Source: Massilia frigida (GTDB lineage Bacteria > Pseudomonadota > Gammaproteobacteria > Burkholderiales > Burkholderiaceae_D). Taken from it: a stretch of DNA of 64,000 nucleotides. Below the pieces are notes generated by a model. That model saw only the letters and a program-made list of their open reading frames with translations, had not been told where the DNA came from and made no database searches. Shown piece by piece: positions 45,641 to 55,489 of this stretch. The stretch's first letter is position 1. Each line of letters opens with the position of its first letter. Both the position numbers and the translations under genes were made by a program. Where the stretch lies: the NCBI RefSeq assembly GCF_011682175.1, contig NZ_WHJG01000010.1, forward strand, positions 62,001 to 126,000. The letters run 5' to 3'.

Positions 45641-45680
45641 AAAACGCCTTGCACCGGTCAAACGGTGCAAGGCGTTTTTT
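45641..45680 (+). terminator. Intrinsic terminator after chpA
   Basis: AAAACGCCTTGCACCG-GTCAAA-CGGTGCAAGGCGTTTT with a T-run behind it: a 16-bp perfect stem, 20 bases after the chpA stop. Its A-tract on the other side suits the convergent photolyase gene. Confidence 0.95.
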
Positions 45681-45720
45681 ATTTTCGCTACCCTTTTCAT
45701 CGTCGTCCCCCCACCAGCCC

Positions 45721-45746
45721 GTCGTTCCCGCCTTCGCGGGAACGAC
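45721..45746. repeat. dRS3-like palindrome (GTTCCCGC...GCGGGAAC)
   Basis: GTCGTTCCCGC (45721-45731), CTTC, then GCGGGAACGAC (45736-45746), followed by GGAGCG. It is a perfect palindrome of the same family as 8283-8310 and shares its flanking sequence. Confidence 0.8.
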
Positions 45747-45770
45747 GGAGCGAGGGGGCAGGGTGGGCTG

Positions 45771-47225
45771 TTAGCTGACCTTCACCACCGCATACCGCTC
45801 CAGCGTCTTCGCCCGCGCCTCGTCATGCCTGACAACCGGCGCCGGGTAATCCTTCCCCAGCACGACCTTCTTCTGCGCCAGCACCATCGGCGGCACGGTC
45901 CACGGCGCGTGGATTTCCTTGTCCGACAAGCCATCGAGCTGCGGCAGATAGCGCCGGATGAACTTCCCCTTGGCGTCAAACTTTTCCGACTGCGTCACCG
46001 GATTGAAAATCCTGAAGTAAGGCTGCGCATCGCATCCCGACGACGACGCCCACTGCCACCCGCCATTGTTGGACGACAGATCGAAGTCGTTCAGATGCAG
46101 TGCGAAATACGCCTCCCCACGGCGCCAGCCGATGCCCAGATCCTTGATCAGGAAACAGGCCGTGACCATGCGCAGCCGGTTGTGCATGTAGCCGGTCTGG
46201 TTCAACTGCGCCATGGCCGCATCGACCAGCGGATAGCCGGTACGCCCTTCGCACCACGCGGCAAACATCGCGTCGGCTTCCGACCCGGTCTCGAACGCAA
46301 TCGCATCGTAGGCCGGCTTGAATGCGCGCTCGACCACGTGCGGATGGTTAAACAGGATCATCGCGTAGAAATCGCGCCAGATCAGTTCCGACAGCCACAC
46401 CGGCGCACCTTCGCCGCCCGCCCCGCGCGCGATCAGCTGCGTCACCGTGCGCACCAGATGGCGCAGCGACAGGGTGCCGAAGCGCAGATGGATCGACAGA
46501 TACGACGGCCCCTTGACGGCAGGGTAGTTGCGCGCCTCGCCGTAGTCCGCAATGCGCCCGATGAAGTCCTCGAACAAGCGCGCCGCGCCGCTCATGCCGG
46601 TCGGGATCGACAAGGCCGCCAGATTGGTCGGCTCGAAACCGATCTCGCTCAACGCCGGCAGGCGTTCGTCGCCGCAAGGAGGCGCGAAGCGCGCCGCATG
46701 CGGCTCCACCGAATACGGCACCACGCAATCCGCTTCGGCCGCCATGCGTTTGAGCCAGGCGTTCTTGTACGGCGTGAACACCGAGAAGTTCTGGCCCGCC
46801 AGCGTGAGCACCTCGCTTTTCTCGAAAATGACCTGGTCCTTGTAGCTGAAAAAGCGCCGCCCGTCGGCCTCCAGGCGGCTGGCCACGGCCGCATCGCGCG
46901 CGATGGCCTGCGGCTCGTAGTCGCCGTTGACGAAGACTGCATCCACGCCCAATTGCGCCGCAAGTGTTGGAATTGCCTGCGCCGCGTCGGCATGGCGCAC
47001 GATCAGAAAGCCGCCCAATTGACGCAATTCGGCATCGAGTTCGGCCAGGCTGGCATGAATGAACTCGACCCGGCGGTCCGCGCGCGGTAAACTGTCGAGG
47101 ATTGTGTTATCGTAAATGAACGCGCAATAAACGCTGTTCGACGATGTTAGTGCATGATGCAGCGCGGCGTGATCGAAAGCGCGCAAGTCGCGGCGAAACC
47201 AGACAAGCGATTTACTCAATGTCAT
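45771..47225 (-). CDS. phrB: Deoxyribodipyrimidine photolyase
   Basis: A 484-residue photolyase that repairs pyrimidine dimers with blue light. It starts MTLSKSLVWFRRDLRAFDH. The N-terminal antenna domain has YDNTILDSLPRADRRVEFIH. The FAD domain has YPAVKGPSYLSIHLRFG, ELIWRDFYAMI, YPLVDAAMAQL and the Trp chain region NGGWQWASSSGCDAQPYFRI. The start at ATG 47225 is preferred; a TTG upstream in frame has no support. Confidence 0.95.
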   Translation of the reverse strand: MTLSKSLVWFRRDLRAFDHAALHHALTSSNSVYCAFIYDNTILDSLPRADRRVEFIHASLAELDAELRQLGGFLIVRHADAAQAIPTLAAQLGVDAVFVNGDYEPQAIARDAAVASRLEADGRRFFSYKDQVIFEKSEVLTLAGQNFSVFTPYKNAWLKRMAAEADCVVPYSVEPHAARFAPPCGDERLPALSEIGFEPTNLAALSIPTGMSGAARLFEDFIGRIADYGEARNYPAVKGPSYLSIHLRFGTLSLRHLVRTVTQLIARGAGGEGAPVWLSELIWRDFYAMILFNHPHVVERAFKPAYDAIAFETGSEADAMFAAWCEGRTGYPLVDAAMAQLNQTGYMHNRLRMVTACFLIKDLGIGWRRGEAYFALHLNDFDLSSNNGGWQWASSSGCDAQPYFRIFNPVTQSEKFDAKGKFIRRYLPQLDGLSDKEIHAPWTVPPMVLAQKKVVLGKDYPAPVVRHDEARAKTLERYAVVKVS

Positions 47226-47407
47226 GATGGTGTTGGGTGTCAAGAATGGAAGGCGAATTATCGGCTACCATCGCAGTTAGCTGCGCGCGCGATGGCGCTT
47301 CCGGTGGGTGGCGGCCGCAAATCAGTGTAAACTATCGAAAATTCCATCGTTTGCCGGCCCGGATACTAGCAGTAAACATCAGAGAGCGAGCAGAGAGAGT
47401 GACGCAT

Positions 47408-48070
47408 ATGAAGAAAAGCAAAATCGGCAAAACTCTGCCCGTGCCCGGCATGTCGCAGGACGACGAGGTTCGTCTCGACGAGCGCAGCGCCCTGGCATCG
47501 GCGTCCACCTTGAACCTGGCAAATCATTTCCTGATAGCGATGCCATCGATGCAGGACCCGATTTTCGGCGGCACTGTCGTCTACATCTGCGAGCACAATG
47601 ACAAAGGCGTGCTTGGTGTCGTCATCAACAAGCCGACCGACATGACCATGGAAGTGCTGTTCGAGCGCATCGACCTGAAACTGGCCGACGGCCTGCGCAC
47701 GGCCGTCGTCAATGAGCCGATCATGTTCGGCGGCCCGGTGCAGGATGACCGCGGCTTCGTGCTGCACACGCCCGGCGCACGCTATTCCTCGTCGCTGACG
47801 GTGACCGAGGACGTGGCCTTCACCACCTCGATCGACGTGCTCGAAGCGGTGGCCAAGGGCGAGGGGCCGCGGCGCCTGCTGGTGTCGATCGGCTATGCCG
47901 GCTGGAGCCCCGGCCAGCTGGAAGATGAAATCGGCCGCAATGGCTGGCTGACGGTGGCTGCCGACGCGCACGTGCTGTTCGACCTGCCGATCGAAGAGCG
48001 CTACAACGCCGCCATCAAACTGCTTGGCATCGACCCGCTGATGCTCGCCTCCGAGGCCGGCCATGCTTGA
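47408..48070 (+). CDS. YqgE/AlgH family protein (DUF179)
   Basis: A 220-residue protein of the YqgE/AlgH family. Family motifs: LANHFLIAMPSMQDPIFGGT, VVYICEHNDKGVLGVVINKP, and MFGGPVQDDRGFVLHTP. About 30 residues extend before the core. The biochemical role is not known; conserved pairing with ruvX is seen here, with overlapping stop and start. Confidence 0.92.
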   Translation: MKKSKIGKTLPVPGMSQDDEVRLDERSALASASTLNLANHFLIAMPSMQDPIFGGTVVYICEHNDKGVLGVVINKPTDMTMEVLFERIDLKLADGLRTAVVNEPIMFGGPVQDDRGFVLHTPGARYSSSLTVTEDVAFTTSIDVLEAVAKGEGPRRLLVSIGYAGWSPGQLEDEIGRNGWLTVAADAHVLFDLPIEERYNAAIKLLGIDPLMLASEAGHA

Positions 48071-48093
48071 CCATCACAGCGGGAACCGCGCGC

Positions 48094-48501
48094 GTGGCTG
48101 AAGCGGTGATTGAACTGGTACTCGGCTTCGATTTCGGCATCAAGCGTATTGGGATCGCCATGGGGAACACCCTGACCGGCCAGGCGCAGCCGCTCGCGGT
48201 GGTCAACGCCATCGACAACGCGGCGCGCTTCGAGCAGATCGGCGAGCTGATCGCCGCCTGGGCCCCGGCCCGCCTAGTGGTCGGCGAACCGCGCCACCCG
48301 GACGGCACGGAACACGACATGACGCTGCGCTGCCGCCGCTTCGCCAACCAGCTGCACGGGCGCTTCAACCTGCCGGTCACGCTGGTCGACGAACGCTATT
48401 CGTCGGCCGTGATCCACGCCAAACGCGGCCAGATCATCGACGACCAAGCCGCCTCCATCATTTTGCAACAATACTTTGACGACCATGCCAACAACAACTA
48501 A
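48094..48501 (+). CDS. ruvX: RuvX/YqgF, Holliday junction resolvase-like
   Basis: A 135-residue RNase H-fold nuclease, linked to pre-16S rRNA 5'-end processing in E. coli. Motifs: LGFDFGIKRIGIAMGN, VVGEPRHPDGTEHDMT and LVDERYSSAVI, with the acidic catalytic residues in FDFG and near DDQAA. The start is uncertain: GTG 48094 has GGGA about nine bases upstream; TTG 48067 overlaps the previous stop (TTGA) and would add nine residues. It overlaps pyrR by 17 bp. Confidence 0.88.
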   Translation: MAEAVIELVLGFDFGIKRIGIAMGNTLTGQAQPLAVVNAIDNAARFEQIGELIAAWAPARLVVGEPRHPDGTEHDMTLRCRRFANQLHGRFNLPVTLVDERYSSAVIHAKRGQIIDDQAASIILQQYFDDHANNN

Positions 48502-49003
48502 GCAGTTCGACGCCGAGGCGCTGTACCAGACGCTGCTCGGCCAGGTGCGTGACGGCCTGCGCGGGGCGCAGGACGCGGCGATCATCGGCATTCACTCGGG
48601 CGGCGCCTGGCTGGCCGAACGCCTCGCGGCGGACCTGGGCCTCAAGGAGCGCCTGGGCTTCATCGACGTCTCGTTCTATCGCGACGACTTTGCCAAAAAA
48701 GGCCTGCATCCGGACGTGAAACCCACGCACATCCTGTTCAACGTGGACCGCGCCACCATCGTGCTGGTGGACGATGTGCTGTACACGGGGCGCACCACGC
48801 GCGCGGCGATCAATGTGCTGTTCGACTATGGCCGTCCGGCGCGCATCATGCTGGCGGCACTGGCCGACCGCGGCGGGCGCGAACTGCCGGTGGCGGCCGA
48901 TTTCGTCGCCACCTCGGTCGCGCTGGAAGCCAATCAGTCGCTTGCGCTGGCGCGTGCCGGCGACGGGCAATTTTCGCTCACCATAGAAGAAGACCATGCT
49001 TAA
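48485..49003 (+). CDS. pyrR: PyrR-like phosphoribosyltransferase
   Basis: A 172-residue type I phosphoribosyltransferase. The PRPP loop is [20 protein letters not shown], and [15 protein letters not shown] and ISFYRDDF-like ([13 protein letters not shown]) segments match PyrR, which has uracil phosphoribosyltransferase activity and, in Gram-positives, binds pyr mRNA. No PyrR-binding RNA leader is seen, as this gene lies inside the operon. It overlaps ruvX and pyrB. Confidence 0.92.
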   Translation: MPTTTKQFDAEALYQTLLGQVRDGLRGAQDAAIIGIHSGGAWLAERLAADLGLKERLGFIDVSFYRDDFAKKGLHPDVKPTHILFNVDRATIVLVDDVLYTGRTTRAAINVLFDYGRPARIMLAALADRGGRELPVAADFVATSVALEANQSLALARAGDGQFSLTIEEDHA

Positions 49004-49961
49004 TCCGCAACTGAATAAAAATGGCGAACTGCAGCACCTGTTAAGCATCGAAGGGCTGCCAAAATCGATCGTCAACCATATCCTCGACACGGCGTCGAGC
49101 TTTGTCGGCATCTCCGACCGTGAAGTCAAGAAGGTGCCGCTCATGCGCGGCAAGAGCGTGTTCAACCTGTTCTTCGAGAACTCCACGCGCACCCGCACCA
49201 CCTTCGAGATCGCCTCCAAGCGCCTGTCGGCCGACGTGATCAACCTGAATATCCAGGCGTCGTCGGCCAGCAAGGGCGAGTCGCTGCTCGACACCATCGA
49301 CAACCTGTCGGCCATGCACGCCGATATGTTCGTGGTGCGCCACGCGCAGTCGGGCGCGCCCTACCTGATCGCCAAGCACCTGATCGACACGAAGCAGTCG
49401 CACGTCCACGTGGTCAACGCGGGCGATGGCCGCCACGCGCACCCGACCCAGGGCCTGCTCGACATGTACACGATCCGCCACTACAAGAAAGACTTCACCA
49501 ATCTGCGCGTGGCGATTGTTGGCGACATCCTGCACAGCCGCGTGGCGCGTTCCGACATCCACGCGCTGACCACCCTGGGCGTGCCGGAAGTGCGCGCCAT
49601 CGGCCCGCACACGCTGCTGCCGGGCGGGCTGGAACAGATGGGCGTGCGCGTGTTTACCAACATGGACGAGGGCCTGAAAGACGTCGACGTGATCATCATG
49701 CTGCGCTTGCAGAACGAGCGCATGAGCGGCGCGCTGCTGCCGTCGGCGCAGGAGTATTTCAAGAGCTACGGCCTGACGCCGGAGCGCCTGGCACTGGCCA
49801 AACCCGATGCGATCGTCATGCATCCGGGTCCGATGAACCGGGGCGTGGAAATCGATTCGGCGGTGGCCGATGGCGCGCAGGCGGTGATTTTGCCGCAGGT
49901 GACGTTCGGGATCGCGGTACGGATGGCGGTAATGAGTATTCTGGCAGGAGCGCAAGGGTGA
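48996..49961 (+). CDS. pyrB: PyrB, aspartate carbamoyltransferase catalytic subunit
   Basis: A 321-residue transcarbamoylase, the committed step of pyrimidine synthesis. The carbamoyl phosphate motif is [13 protein letters not shown], the Lys loop is [12 protein letters not shown], and [12 protein letters not shown] and [13 protein letters not shown] are conserved. The N-terminal extension resembles the type of ATCase that works with a DHO-like partner rather than PyrI. It overlaps pyrR by 8 bp and the pyrC' gene by 4 bp. Confidence 0.96.
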   Translation: MLNPQLNKNGELQHLLSIEGLPKSIVNHILDTASSFVGISDREVKKVPLMRGKSVFNLFFENSTRTRTTFEIASKRLSADVINLNIQASSASKGESLLDTIDNLSAMHADMFVVRHAQSGAPYLIAKHLIDTKQSHVHVVNAGDGRHAHPTQGLLDMYTIRHYKKDFTNLRVAIVGDILHSRVARSDIHALTTLGVPEVRAIGPHTLLPGGLEQMGVRVFTNMDEGLKDVDVIIMLRLQNERMSGALLPSAQEYFKSYGLTPERLALAKPDAIVMHPGPMNRGVEIDSAVADGAQAVILPQVTFGIAVRMAVMSILAGAQG

Positions 49962-51274
49962 ACGTGAACAACCATCTTCATATCAAGAACGGGCGCCTGA
50001 TCGACCCGGCCAACGGCATCGACACGGTCACCGACCTGTTTATCGTCGACGGCAAAGTGGCATCGACCGGCACGGCGCCGGCCGGCTTCAAGGCCGGCAA
50101 CAGCATCGACGCCACCGGCCTGGTGGTCGCTCCCGGCCTGGTCGACCTGTCGGCGCGCCTGCGCGAGCCGGGCTACGAATACAAGGCCACCCTCAAGTCC
50201 GAGATGCAGGCGGCGATGCAGGGCGGCGTGACCAGCCTGATTTGCCCGCCCGATACCGATCCGGTGCTGGACGAGCCGGGCCTGGTCGAAATGCTCAAGT
50301 ACCGTGCCGGCAAATTGCAGCAGGCGCACGTGCACCCATTGGGCGCGCTGACCATGGGCCTGAAGGGCAAGGCCCTGACCGAAATGGTGGAGCTGACGGA
50401 AGCGGGTTGTATCGGCTTTTCGCAGGCCGAGGAAGTCATCGAAGACACCACGGTGCTGCTGCGCGCCCTGCAGTACGCGAAAACCTTCGGCTTTACCGTG
50501 TGGGTGCGTCCGCAGGATGCGCACATCGGGCGCGGCGGCATCGCCCACAGCGGGCCGCTGGCCTCGCGCCTTGGCCTGGCCGGGGTGCCGGTCATGTCCG
50601 AGACGATCGCGCTGCACACCGTGTTCGAACTGGTGCGCGCCACCGGCGCGCGCGTGCACCTGTGCCGCATGTCCTCAAGCGCGGGCCTTGACCTGGTGCG
50701 GGCGGCCAAGAAGGAAGGCTTGCCGGTCACCTGCGACGTGGCGGTGCACCATGTGCACATGACCGACGCCGACATCGGCTTTTTCGATTCCAACGCGCGC
50801 GTCACGCCGCCGTTCCGCAGCCAGCGCGACCGCGATGCGATCCGCGCCGCCCTGTACGACGGCACCATCGACGCGATCTGCTCCGACCACACCCCGGTCG
50901 ACGACGACGAGAAGCTGCTGCCGTTCGGCGAAGCCTCTCCCGGCGCCACCGGGCTGGAACTGCTGCTGTCGCTGGCCATCAAGTGGGCCGACGATTATGC
51001 CAGCGTGCAGCATGGAGCGGGCGGGTCAAGCTCCCCGCTGGCGCGCGCCATCGCCAAGATCACGGCCGACGCGGCGCGCATTGCCGGCCTGGCGGTGGGC
51101 CAGCTGGCGCCGGGCGCTTGCGCCGACGTGGTGGTGTTCGATCCGGCCGCGCGCTGGACGGTCGAAGCGTCAGCGCTGGCCAGCCAGGGCAAGCACACGC
51201 CTTTCCTCGGCTATGAACTGGCCGGGCAGGTGAAGGCGACCATCGTGGGCGGACGCATCGCGTTCCAGCGTTAA
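49958..51274 (+). CDS. Dihydroorotase homologue lacking metal ligands (PyrC'/PyrX type)
   Basis: A 438-residue amidohydrolase-fold protein. Where active dihydroorotases have a His-x-His (DPHVHLREPG-like), this one reads [12 protein letters not shown], so both metal-binding His are missing. Another ligand is lost in [10 protein letters not shown] (normally HLCH), and DHTPV replaces DHAPH. It therefore is probably inactive and structural, as known for Pseudomonas PyrC', which forms a dodecamer with PyrB. It overlaps pyrB by 4 bp. An active pyrC would be elsewhere in the genome. Confidence 0.9.
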   Translation: MNVNNHLHIKNGRLIDPANGIDTVTDLFIVDGKVASTGTAPAGFKAGNSIDATGLVVAPGLVDLSARLREPGYEYKATLKSEMQAAMQGGVTSLICPPDTDPVLDEPGLVEMLKYRAGKLQQAHVHPLGALTMGLKGKALTEMVELTEAGCIGFSQAEEVIEDTTVLLRALQYAKTFGFTVWVRPQDAHIGRGGIAHSGPLASRLGLAGVPVMSETIALHTVFELVRATGARVHLCRMSSSAGLDLVRAAKKEGLPVTCDVAVHHVHMTDADIGFFDSNARVTPPFRSQRDRDAIRAALYDGTIDAICSDHTPVDDDEKLLPFGEASPGATGLELLLSLAIKWADDYASVQHGAGGSSSPLARAIAKITADAARIAGLAVGQLAPGACADVVVFDPAARWTVEASALASQGKHTPFLGYELAGQVKATIVGGRIAFQR

Positions 51275-51352
51275 GATGACCGGCGGCGCGCGACGCCGCA
51301 GGCAAACCGGGCGCCGTCCGCGCGCCCGGCATTCCCGTTCCTTTGGTGTCAT

Positions 51353-52093
51353 GTGAAGATCAAGCTCTATTTCCGGCTGTGCCGCGTGTTTTTCCATCTG
51401 GTGACCGGCCTGTCCGCGTGCGCATTCGTGTTCCCGTGGGCCAGCCACCGGCTGCGTGACCGCGTGACCCAGAGCTGGTCACGGCGTCTGGTGGGCATCT
51501 GCGGCGTGACGGTGACGCCATCGACCGGCGTGCCGGCGCTGGCGCACGCGATGGTGGTGGCCAACCACGTCTCGTGGCTCGATATCTTCGTGATCAATGC
51601 GCTGTACCCGTGCCGCTTCGTGGCCAAGTCGGAAATCCGCGAGTGGCCGGTGCTGGGCTGGCTGGCCGACAAGGGCGGCACGGTGTTTCTCGCGCGCGGC
51701 AACCGGCGCGACCTGCGCCAGATATTCAAGGGCCTGGTGCTCAAGCTGGAGCAGGGCGAGCGCGTCGCCTTTTTTCCGGAAGGGACCACGGCCCCGCAGG
51801 GCACCCTGCTGCCCTTCCATGCCAATCTGTTCGAGGCGGCGGTGGATGCCAAAGTGATGGTGCAGCCGTACGCGGTGAGCTATGTGGATGCCAGCGGCGC
51901 GCCGCATCCATCGATTGAATTCATCGGCGAGATGACCTTCGCCGATAGCATGGTGGCGATTCTCTCCGGCCCGCCGGTCACTGCGCGCCTGATATGCCTG
52001 GAAGCGATGGATGGCGCCGGCGCGCACCGGCGCGACCTGTGCGCCGCCGCCCAAGTGGCCGTGGGCGCGGCGCTGGGCCAGCAGGCCGTCTAG
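51353..52093 (+). CDS. 1-acyl-sn-glycerol-3-phosphate acyltransferase (PlsC family)
   Basis: A 246-residue membrane acyltransferase of phospholipid synthesis. An N-terminal hydrophobic segment ([18 protein letters not shown]) precedes the catalytic motif NHVSWLD (HX4D) and the binding motif [11 protein letters not shown]. The start is GTG 51353; the overlapping ATG at 51351 is in a different frame. The stop codon shares the bases CTAG with the convergent apaH stop. A second member lies at the right edge. Confidence 0.9.
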   Translation: MKIKLYFRLCRVFFHLVTGLSACAFVFPWASHRLRDRVTQSWSRRLVGICGVTVTPSTGVPALAHAMVVANHVSWLDIFVINALYPCRFVAKSEIREWPVLGWLADKGGTVFLARGNRRDLRQIFKGLVLKLEQGERVAFFPEGTTAPQGTLLPFHANLFEAAVDAKVMVQPYAVSYVDASGAPHPSIEFIGEMTFADSMVAILSGPPVTARLICLEAMDGAGAHRRDLCAAAQVAVGAALGQQAV

Positions 52094-52941
52094 GGCTTCT
52101 GCTTGCCGGGTTCCCTGTACTCGGGGCAGTCGACCTGCAGCAGGCTGCGGTCGTCCAGGCACAGGGCCGTCAGTTTGCCGCCCCACACGCAGCCGCTATC
52201 GAGGCCGATAACGTCGGGGCGCAGCAGCAGGCCGAGGGCCGACCAGTGGCCGAACACCACGGTGGTGCCTAGGCTCCGGCGGCCGGGCAGGTCGAACCAG
52301 GGCAGCAGATTCGATCCGGGCGGCGCGCCCGCGCTTTCCTTTTCCTTGAAATCCATGCTGCCGTCGGGCGCGCACAGACGCATGCGCGTGAGCGCGTTGA
52401 CGATGCAGCGCAGGCGCGCGATGCCGGTGAGCGCATCGTCCCAGCGCGCCGGCTCGTTGCCGTACATGGCGCGCAAAAAATCGATCCAGCCCGGCCCGCG
52501 CAGCACCGTCTCGACTTCCGCCGCCAGCGCCATGGTTTGCGCCGCATCCCACTGGGGCGCCACGCCGGCATGCACCAGCAGGTGGCCTTTGGCGATCATG
52601 GCCAGCGGGCGATGGCGCAGCCAGTCGATCAATTGATCGCGGTCGGGCGCGCCGAGGATGGCGTCCAAGGTGTCGGATTTCGACATCTTTTGCGCGCCCA
52701 CGGCCACGGCCAGCAGGTGCAGGTCGTGGTTGCCGAGCAGGGCGTCACTGGTGCCGCCGCTGGCGCGCGCGCGCGCCGCCACCTGGCGCAAGGCGTCCAG
52801 CGAGGCCGGGCCGCGGTTGATCAGGTCACCCACGAACAGCACGCGCGCCTGTCCCGCAGCATCGTCATCGATGCGCTTGAGCAGGACGGCGGCTTCGTGG
52901 GCGCACCCTTGCAGGTCGCCAATTACGTAAGTTCTTAACAA
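52090..52941 (-). CDS. apaH: ApaH, symmetrical diadenosine tetraphosphatase
   Basis: A 283-residue metallophosphatase cleaving Ap4A to two ADP. The metallophosphatase motifs are [25 protein letters not shown] and [13 protein letters not shown], with HAGVAPQWD further on. The start is TTG at 52941; no ATG fits. It ends on the CTAG shared with plsC. It is divergent from rmlB with a 69-bp promoter space. Confidence 0.94.
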   Translation of the reverse strand: MLRTYVIGDLQGCAHEAAVLLKRIDDDAAGQARVLFVGDLINRGPASLDALRQVAARARASGGTSDALLGNHDLHLLAVAVGAQKMSKSDTLDAILGAPDRDQLIDWLRHRPLAMIAKGHLLVHAGVAPQWDAAQTMALAAEVETVLRGPGWIDFLRAMYGNEPARWDDALTGIARLRCIVNALTRMRLCAPDGSMDFKEKESAGAPPGSNLLPWFDLPGRRSLGTTVVFGHWSALGLLLRPDVIGLDSGCVWGGKLTALCLDDRSLLQVDCPEYREPGKQKP

Positions 52942-53010
52942 TTAAATTCCAGTACTGGCGGGTTTCACATAAAATCGTGGTTTCAAATTTCCGACCTGCG
53001 CGGATACTAA

Positions 53011-54054
53011 ATGATTTTTGTAACCGGTGGTGCCGGTTTTATCGGATCCAATTTCATCCTCGACTGGCTCGCGCTCGCCGACGAGCCGGTATTGAATCTG
53101 GATAAGCTGACGTATGCAGGCAATCTGAATAATCTCGCGCGGCTCAAGGACGACCCGCGCCACCTGTTCGTGCAGGGCGATATCGGCAACCGCGCGCTGG
53201 TGGCGCAGCTGCTGGCGCGGCATCGGCCGCGCGCGCTGCTCCATTTCGCCGCCGAGAGCCATGTGGACCGCTCGATCGACGCCCCGGGCGACTTCATCGC
53301 CACCAATATCAACGGCACCTTCGCGCTGCTCGAAGCGGCGCGCGCGTATTGGCAGGACCTGGCAAGCGCGCCGAAAAGCGCGTTTCGCTTCCTGCACGTG
53401 TCGACCGATGAAGTGTATGGCACGCTCGGTCCGGCCGATCCGGCGTTTACCGAGCACACCGCGTATGCGCCCAACAGCCCGTATGCGGCCTCCAAGGCGG
53501 CGTCGGACCATCTGGTGCGGGCCTGCCATCACACCTACGGCTTGCCGACCCTGACCAGCAATTGCTCGAACAACTATGGTCCCTACCAGTTCCCCGAAAA
53601 GCTGATTCCCCTGATGATCGCCAATGCGCTGGCCGGAAAGCCGCTGCCGCTGTACGGCGACGGGCAGCAGGTGCGCGACTGGCTGTATGTGGGCGACCAC
53701 TGCGCGGCGCTGCGCCGCATTCTGGAGTCCGGGCGGCCGGGCCAGGTGTATAACGTCGGCGGCTGCAATGAAATGAAGAATATCGATGTGATCCACACCC
53801 TGTGCGATCTGCTGGACGGCGCGGCCCCGCGCGCGGCCAGTTATCGCAGCCAGATCGCGCATGTGGCGGACCGTGCGGGCCACGACCGGCGTTATGCCGT
53901 CGATAGCGGCAAGCTGCAACGCGAATTGGGCTGGAGCCCGGCCGAGAGTTTCGGCAGCGGTATCGCCAATACCGTGCGCTGGTACCTGGAGCACCGCGCA
54001 TGGGCGGCCGATATCGCCTCGGGCGCTTATCGTCACGCGGGAGCGGCGGCATGA
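53011..54054 (+). CDS. rfbB: RmlB, dTDP-glucose 4,6-dehydratase
   Basis: A 347-residue short-chain dehydratase making dTDP-4-keto-6-deoxyglucose. The NAD loop is [26 protein letters not shown] carries the catalytic Asp/Glu and [12 protein letters not shown] the Tyr-x3-Lys. It starts the rml cluster and overlaps rmlA by 4 bp. Confidence 0.96.
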   Translation: MIFVTGGAGFIGSNFILDWLALADEPVLNLDKLTYAGNLNNLARLKDDPRHLFVQGDIGNRALVAQLLARHRPRALLHFAAESHVDRSIDAPGDFIATNINGTFALLEAARAYWQDLASAPKSAFRFLHVSTDEVYGTLGPADPAFTEHTAYAPNSPYAASKAASDHLVRACHHTYGLPTLTSNCSNNYGPYQFPEKLIPLMIANALAGKPLPLYGDGQQVRDWLYVGDHCAALRRILESGRPGQVYNVGGCNEMKNIDVIHTLCDLLDGAAPRAASYRSQIAHVADRAGHDRRYAVDSGKLQRELGWSPAESFGSGIANTVRWYLEHRAWAADIASGAYRHAGAAA

Positions 54055-54944
54055 CGGCGCCAGTGGCGCGCAAGGGCATTATCCTGGCGGGTGGCTCCGG
54101 ATCGCGCCTGTATCCGGTTACCACCAGCGTCTCCAAGCAGTTGCTGCCGGTGTACGACAAGCCGATGATTTATTATCCGCTCACGACCCTGATGCTGGCC
54201 GGGATACGCGATATCCTGGTCATTTCGACGCCGCAGGATACGCCGCGTTTTCACGCGCTGCTGGGCGACGGCAGCGCCTGGGGCATTAACCTGCGCTACG
54301 CGGTGCAGGCGTCGCCCGATGGCCTGGCGCAAGCCTTCGTTATCGGGCGAGATTTTGTCGGCGCGCAACCTTCAGCGCTGATTTTGGGCGACAACATTTA
54401 TTACGGCCATGGACTTGATCATAAATTGAATATGGCCAATGCGCGCACCGATGGCGCCACGGTATTCGCGTATCACGTGCACGATCCGGAACGCTACGGG
54501 GTGGTGGAATTCGACCAGCACCAGAATGCGCTGTCGATCGAAGAAAAGCCGCTGCTGCCGAAATCGCATTACGCGGTGACCGGCCTGTATTTTTACGACA
54601 GGCAGGTGTGCGACATCGCCGCCGCGATCCGGCCGTCGGCACGCGGCGAGCTGGAGATTACCGATGTTAACCGCGCCTATCTGGCCAGCGGGCAATTGCG
54701 GGTGGAAGTGATGGGGCGCGGACTGGCCTGGCTCGATACCGGTACCCACGAATCGCTATTGGACGCCTCGCAATTTATTGCCACAATCGAGAAGCGGCAG
54801 GGTTTGAAAGTCGCGGTCCCCGAAGAAATCGCTTACCGCAAGGGTTTTATCAGCGCCGCCGACCTGGAAGCGCTGGCCCGGCCGATAAAAGATAATGCTT
54901 ACGGGCAGTATTTGCTGCACGTCTTAAATGATAGGATTTTCTGA
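54051..54944 (+). CDS. rfbA: RmlA, glucose-1-phosphate thymidylyltransferase
   Basis: A 297-residue nucleotidyltransferase making dTDP-glucose. Motifs: [48 protein letters not shown], and [16 protein letters not shown]. The start at 54051 overlaps the rmlB stop. The open frame before it is a shadow. Confidence 0.96.
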   Translation: MTAPVARKGIILAGGSGSRLYPVTTSVSKQLLPVYDKPMIYYPLTTLMLAGIRDILVISTPQDTPRFHALLGDGSAWGINLRYAVQASPDGLAQAFVIGRDFVGAQPSALILGDNIYYGHGLDHKLNMANARTDGATVFAYHVHDPERYGVVEFDQHQNALSIEEKPLLPKSHYAVTGLYFYDRQVCDIAAAIRPSARGELEITDVNRAYLASGQLRVEVMGRGLAWLDTGTHESLLDASQFIATIEKRQGLKVAVPEEIAYRKGFISAADLEALARPIKDNAYGQYLLHVLNDRIF

Positions 54945-55489
54945 TGAAAGTCACACCCACCGCCATGCCCGAAGTGCTGATCCTGGAGCCGCGCGTGTTC
55001 GGCGACGACCGGGGCTTTTTCTTCGAGAGTTTCAACGAGCGCAAGTTCGAGCAACTGACCGGCGTTGCCGTCCATTTTGTCCAGGATAACCATTCCAAAT
55101 CGGCCAGGAATGTCTTGCGCGGCCTGCATTATCAGATCAGCCAGCCGCAAGGCAAACTGGTGCGCGCCAGCGCCGGTTCGATCTATGACGTGGTGGTCGA
55201 TCTGCGCAAATCATCGGCCTTTTTCGGGCGCTGGATCGGGCTCGATTTATCGGCCGAAAACCAGCGTCAGCTGTGGATTCCGCCCGGTTTCGCGCACGGC
55301 TTCATGGTCACCAGCGAGAGCGCCGAAGTCCAGTACAAAACCACCGATTACTGGGCGCCCGAGCTGGAGCGGGTGATTTTGTGGAACGATCCCGATATCG
55401 GTATCGAGTGGCCCTTGCGCGGACTGCCCATGCTATCGGGCAAGGATAGCAAGGGTGCGCCGCTGTCCCAGTCCGACGTGTTTCCGTGA
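54944..55489 (+). CDS. rfbC: RmlC, dTDP-4-dehydrorhamnose 3,5-epimerase
   Basis: A 181-residue cupin-fold epimerase. Motifs: LEPRVFGDDRGFFFESFNER, NVLRGLHYQ with the catalytic His, and WIPPGFAHGF. The start shares one base with the rmlA stop (TGATG). Confidence 0.96.
   Translation: MKVTPTAMPEVLILEPRVFGDDRGFFFESFNERKFEQLTGVAVHFVQDNHSKSARNVLRGLHYQISQPQGKLVRASAGSIYDVVVDLRKSSAFFGRWIGLDLSAENQRQLWIPPGFAHGFMVTSESAEVQYKTTDYWAPELERVILWNDPDIGIEWPLRGLPMLSGKDSKGAPLSQSDVFP

Noticed and set aside
51307-51329. CCGGGCGC/GCGCCCGG hairpin between pyrC' and plsC as a terminator
   Set aside because: There is no T-run after it and plsC begins within 30 bases; it could equally be chance in high-GC DNA.
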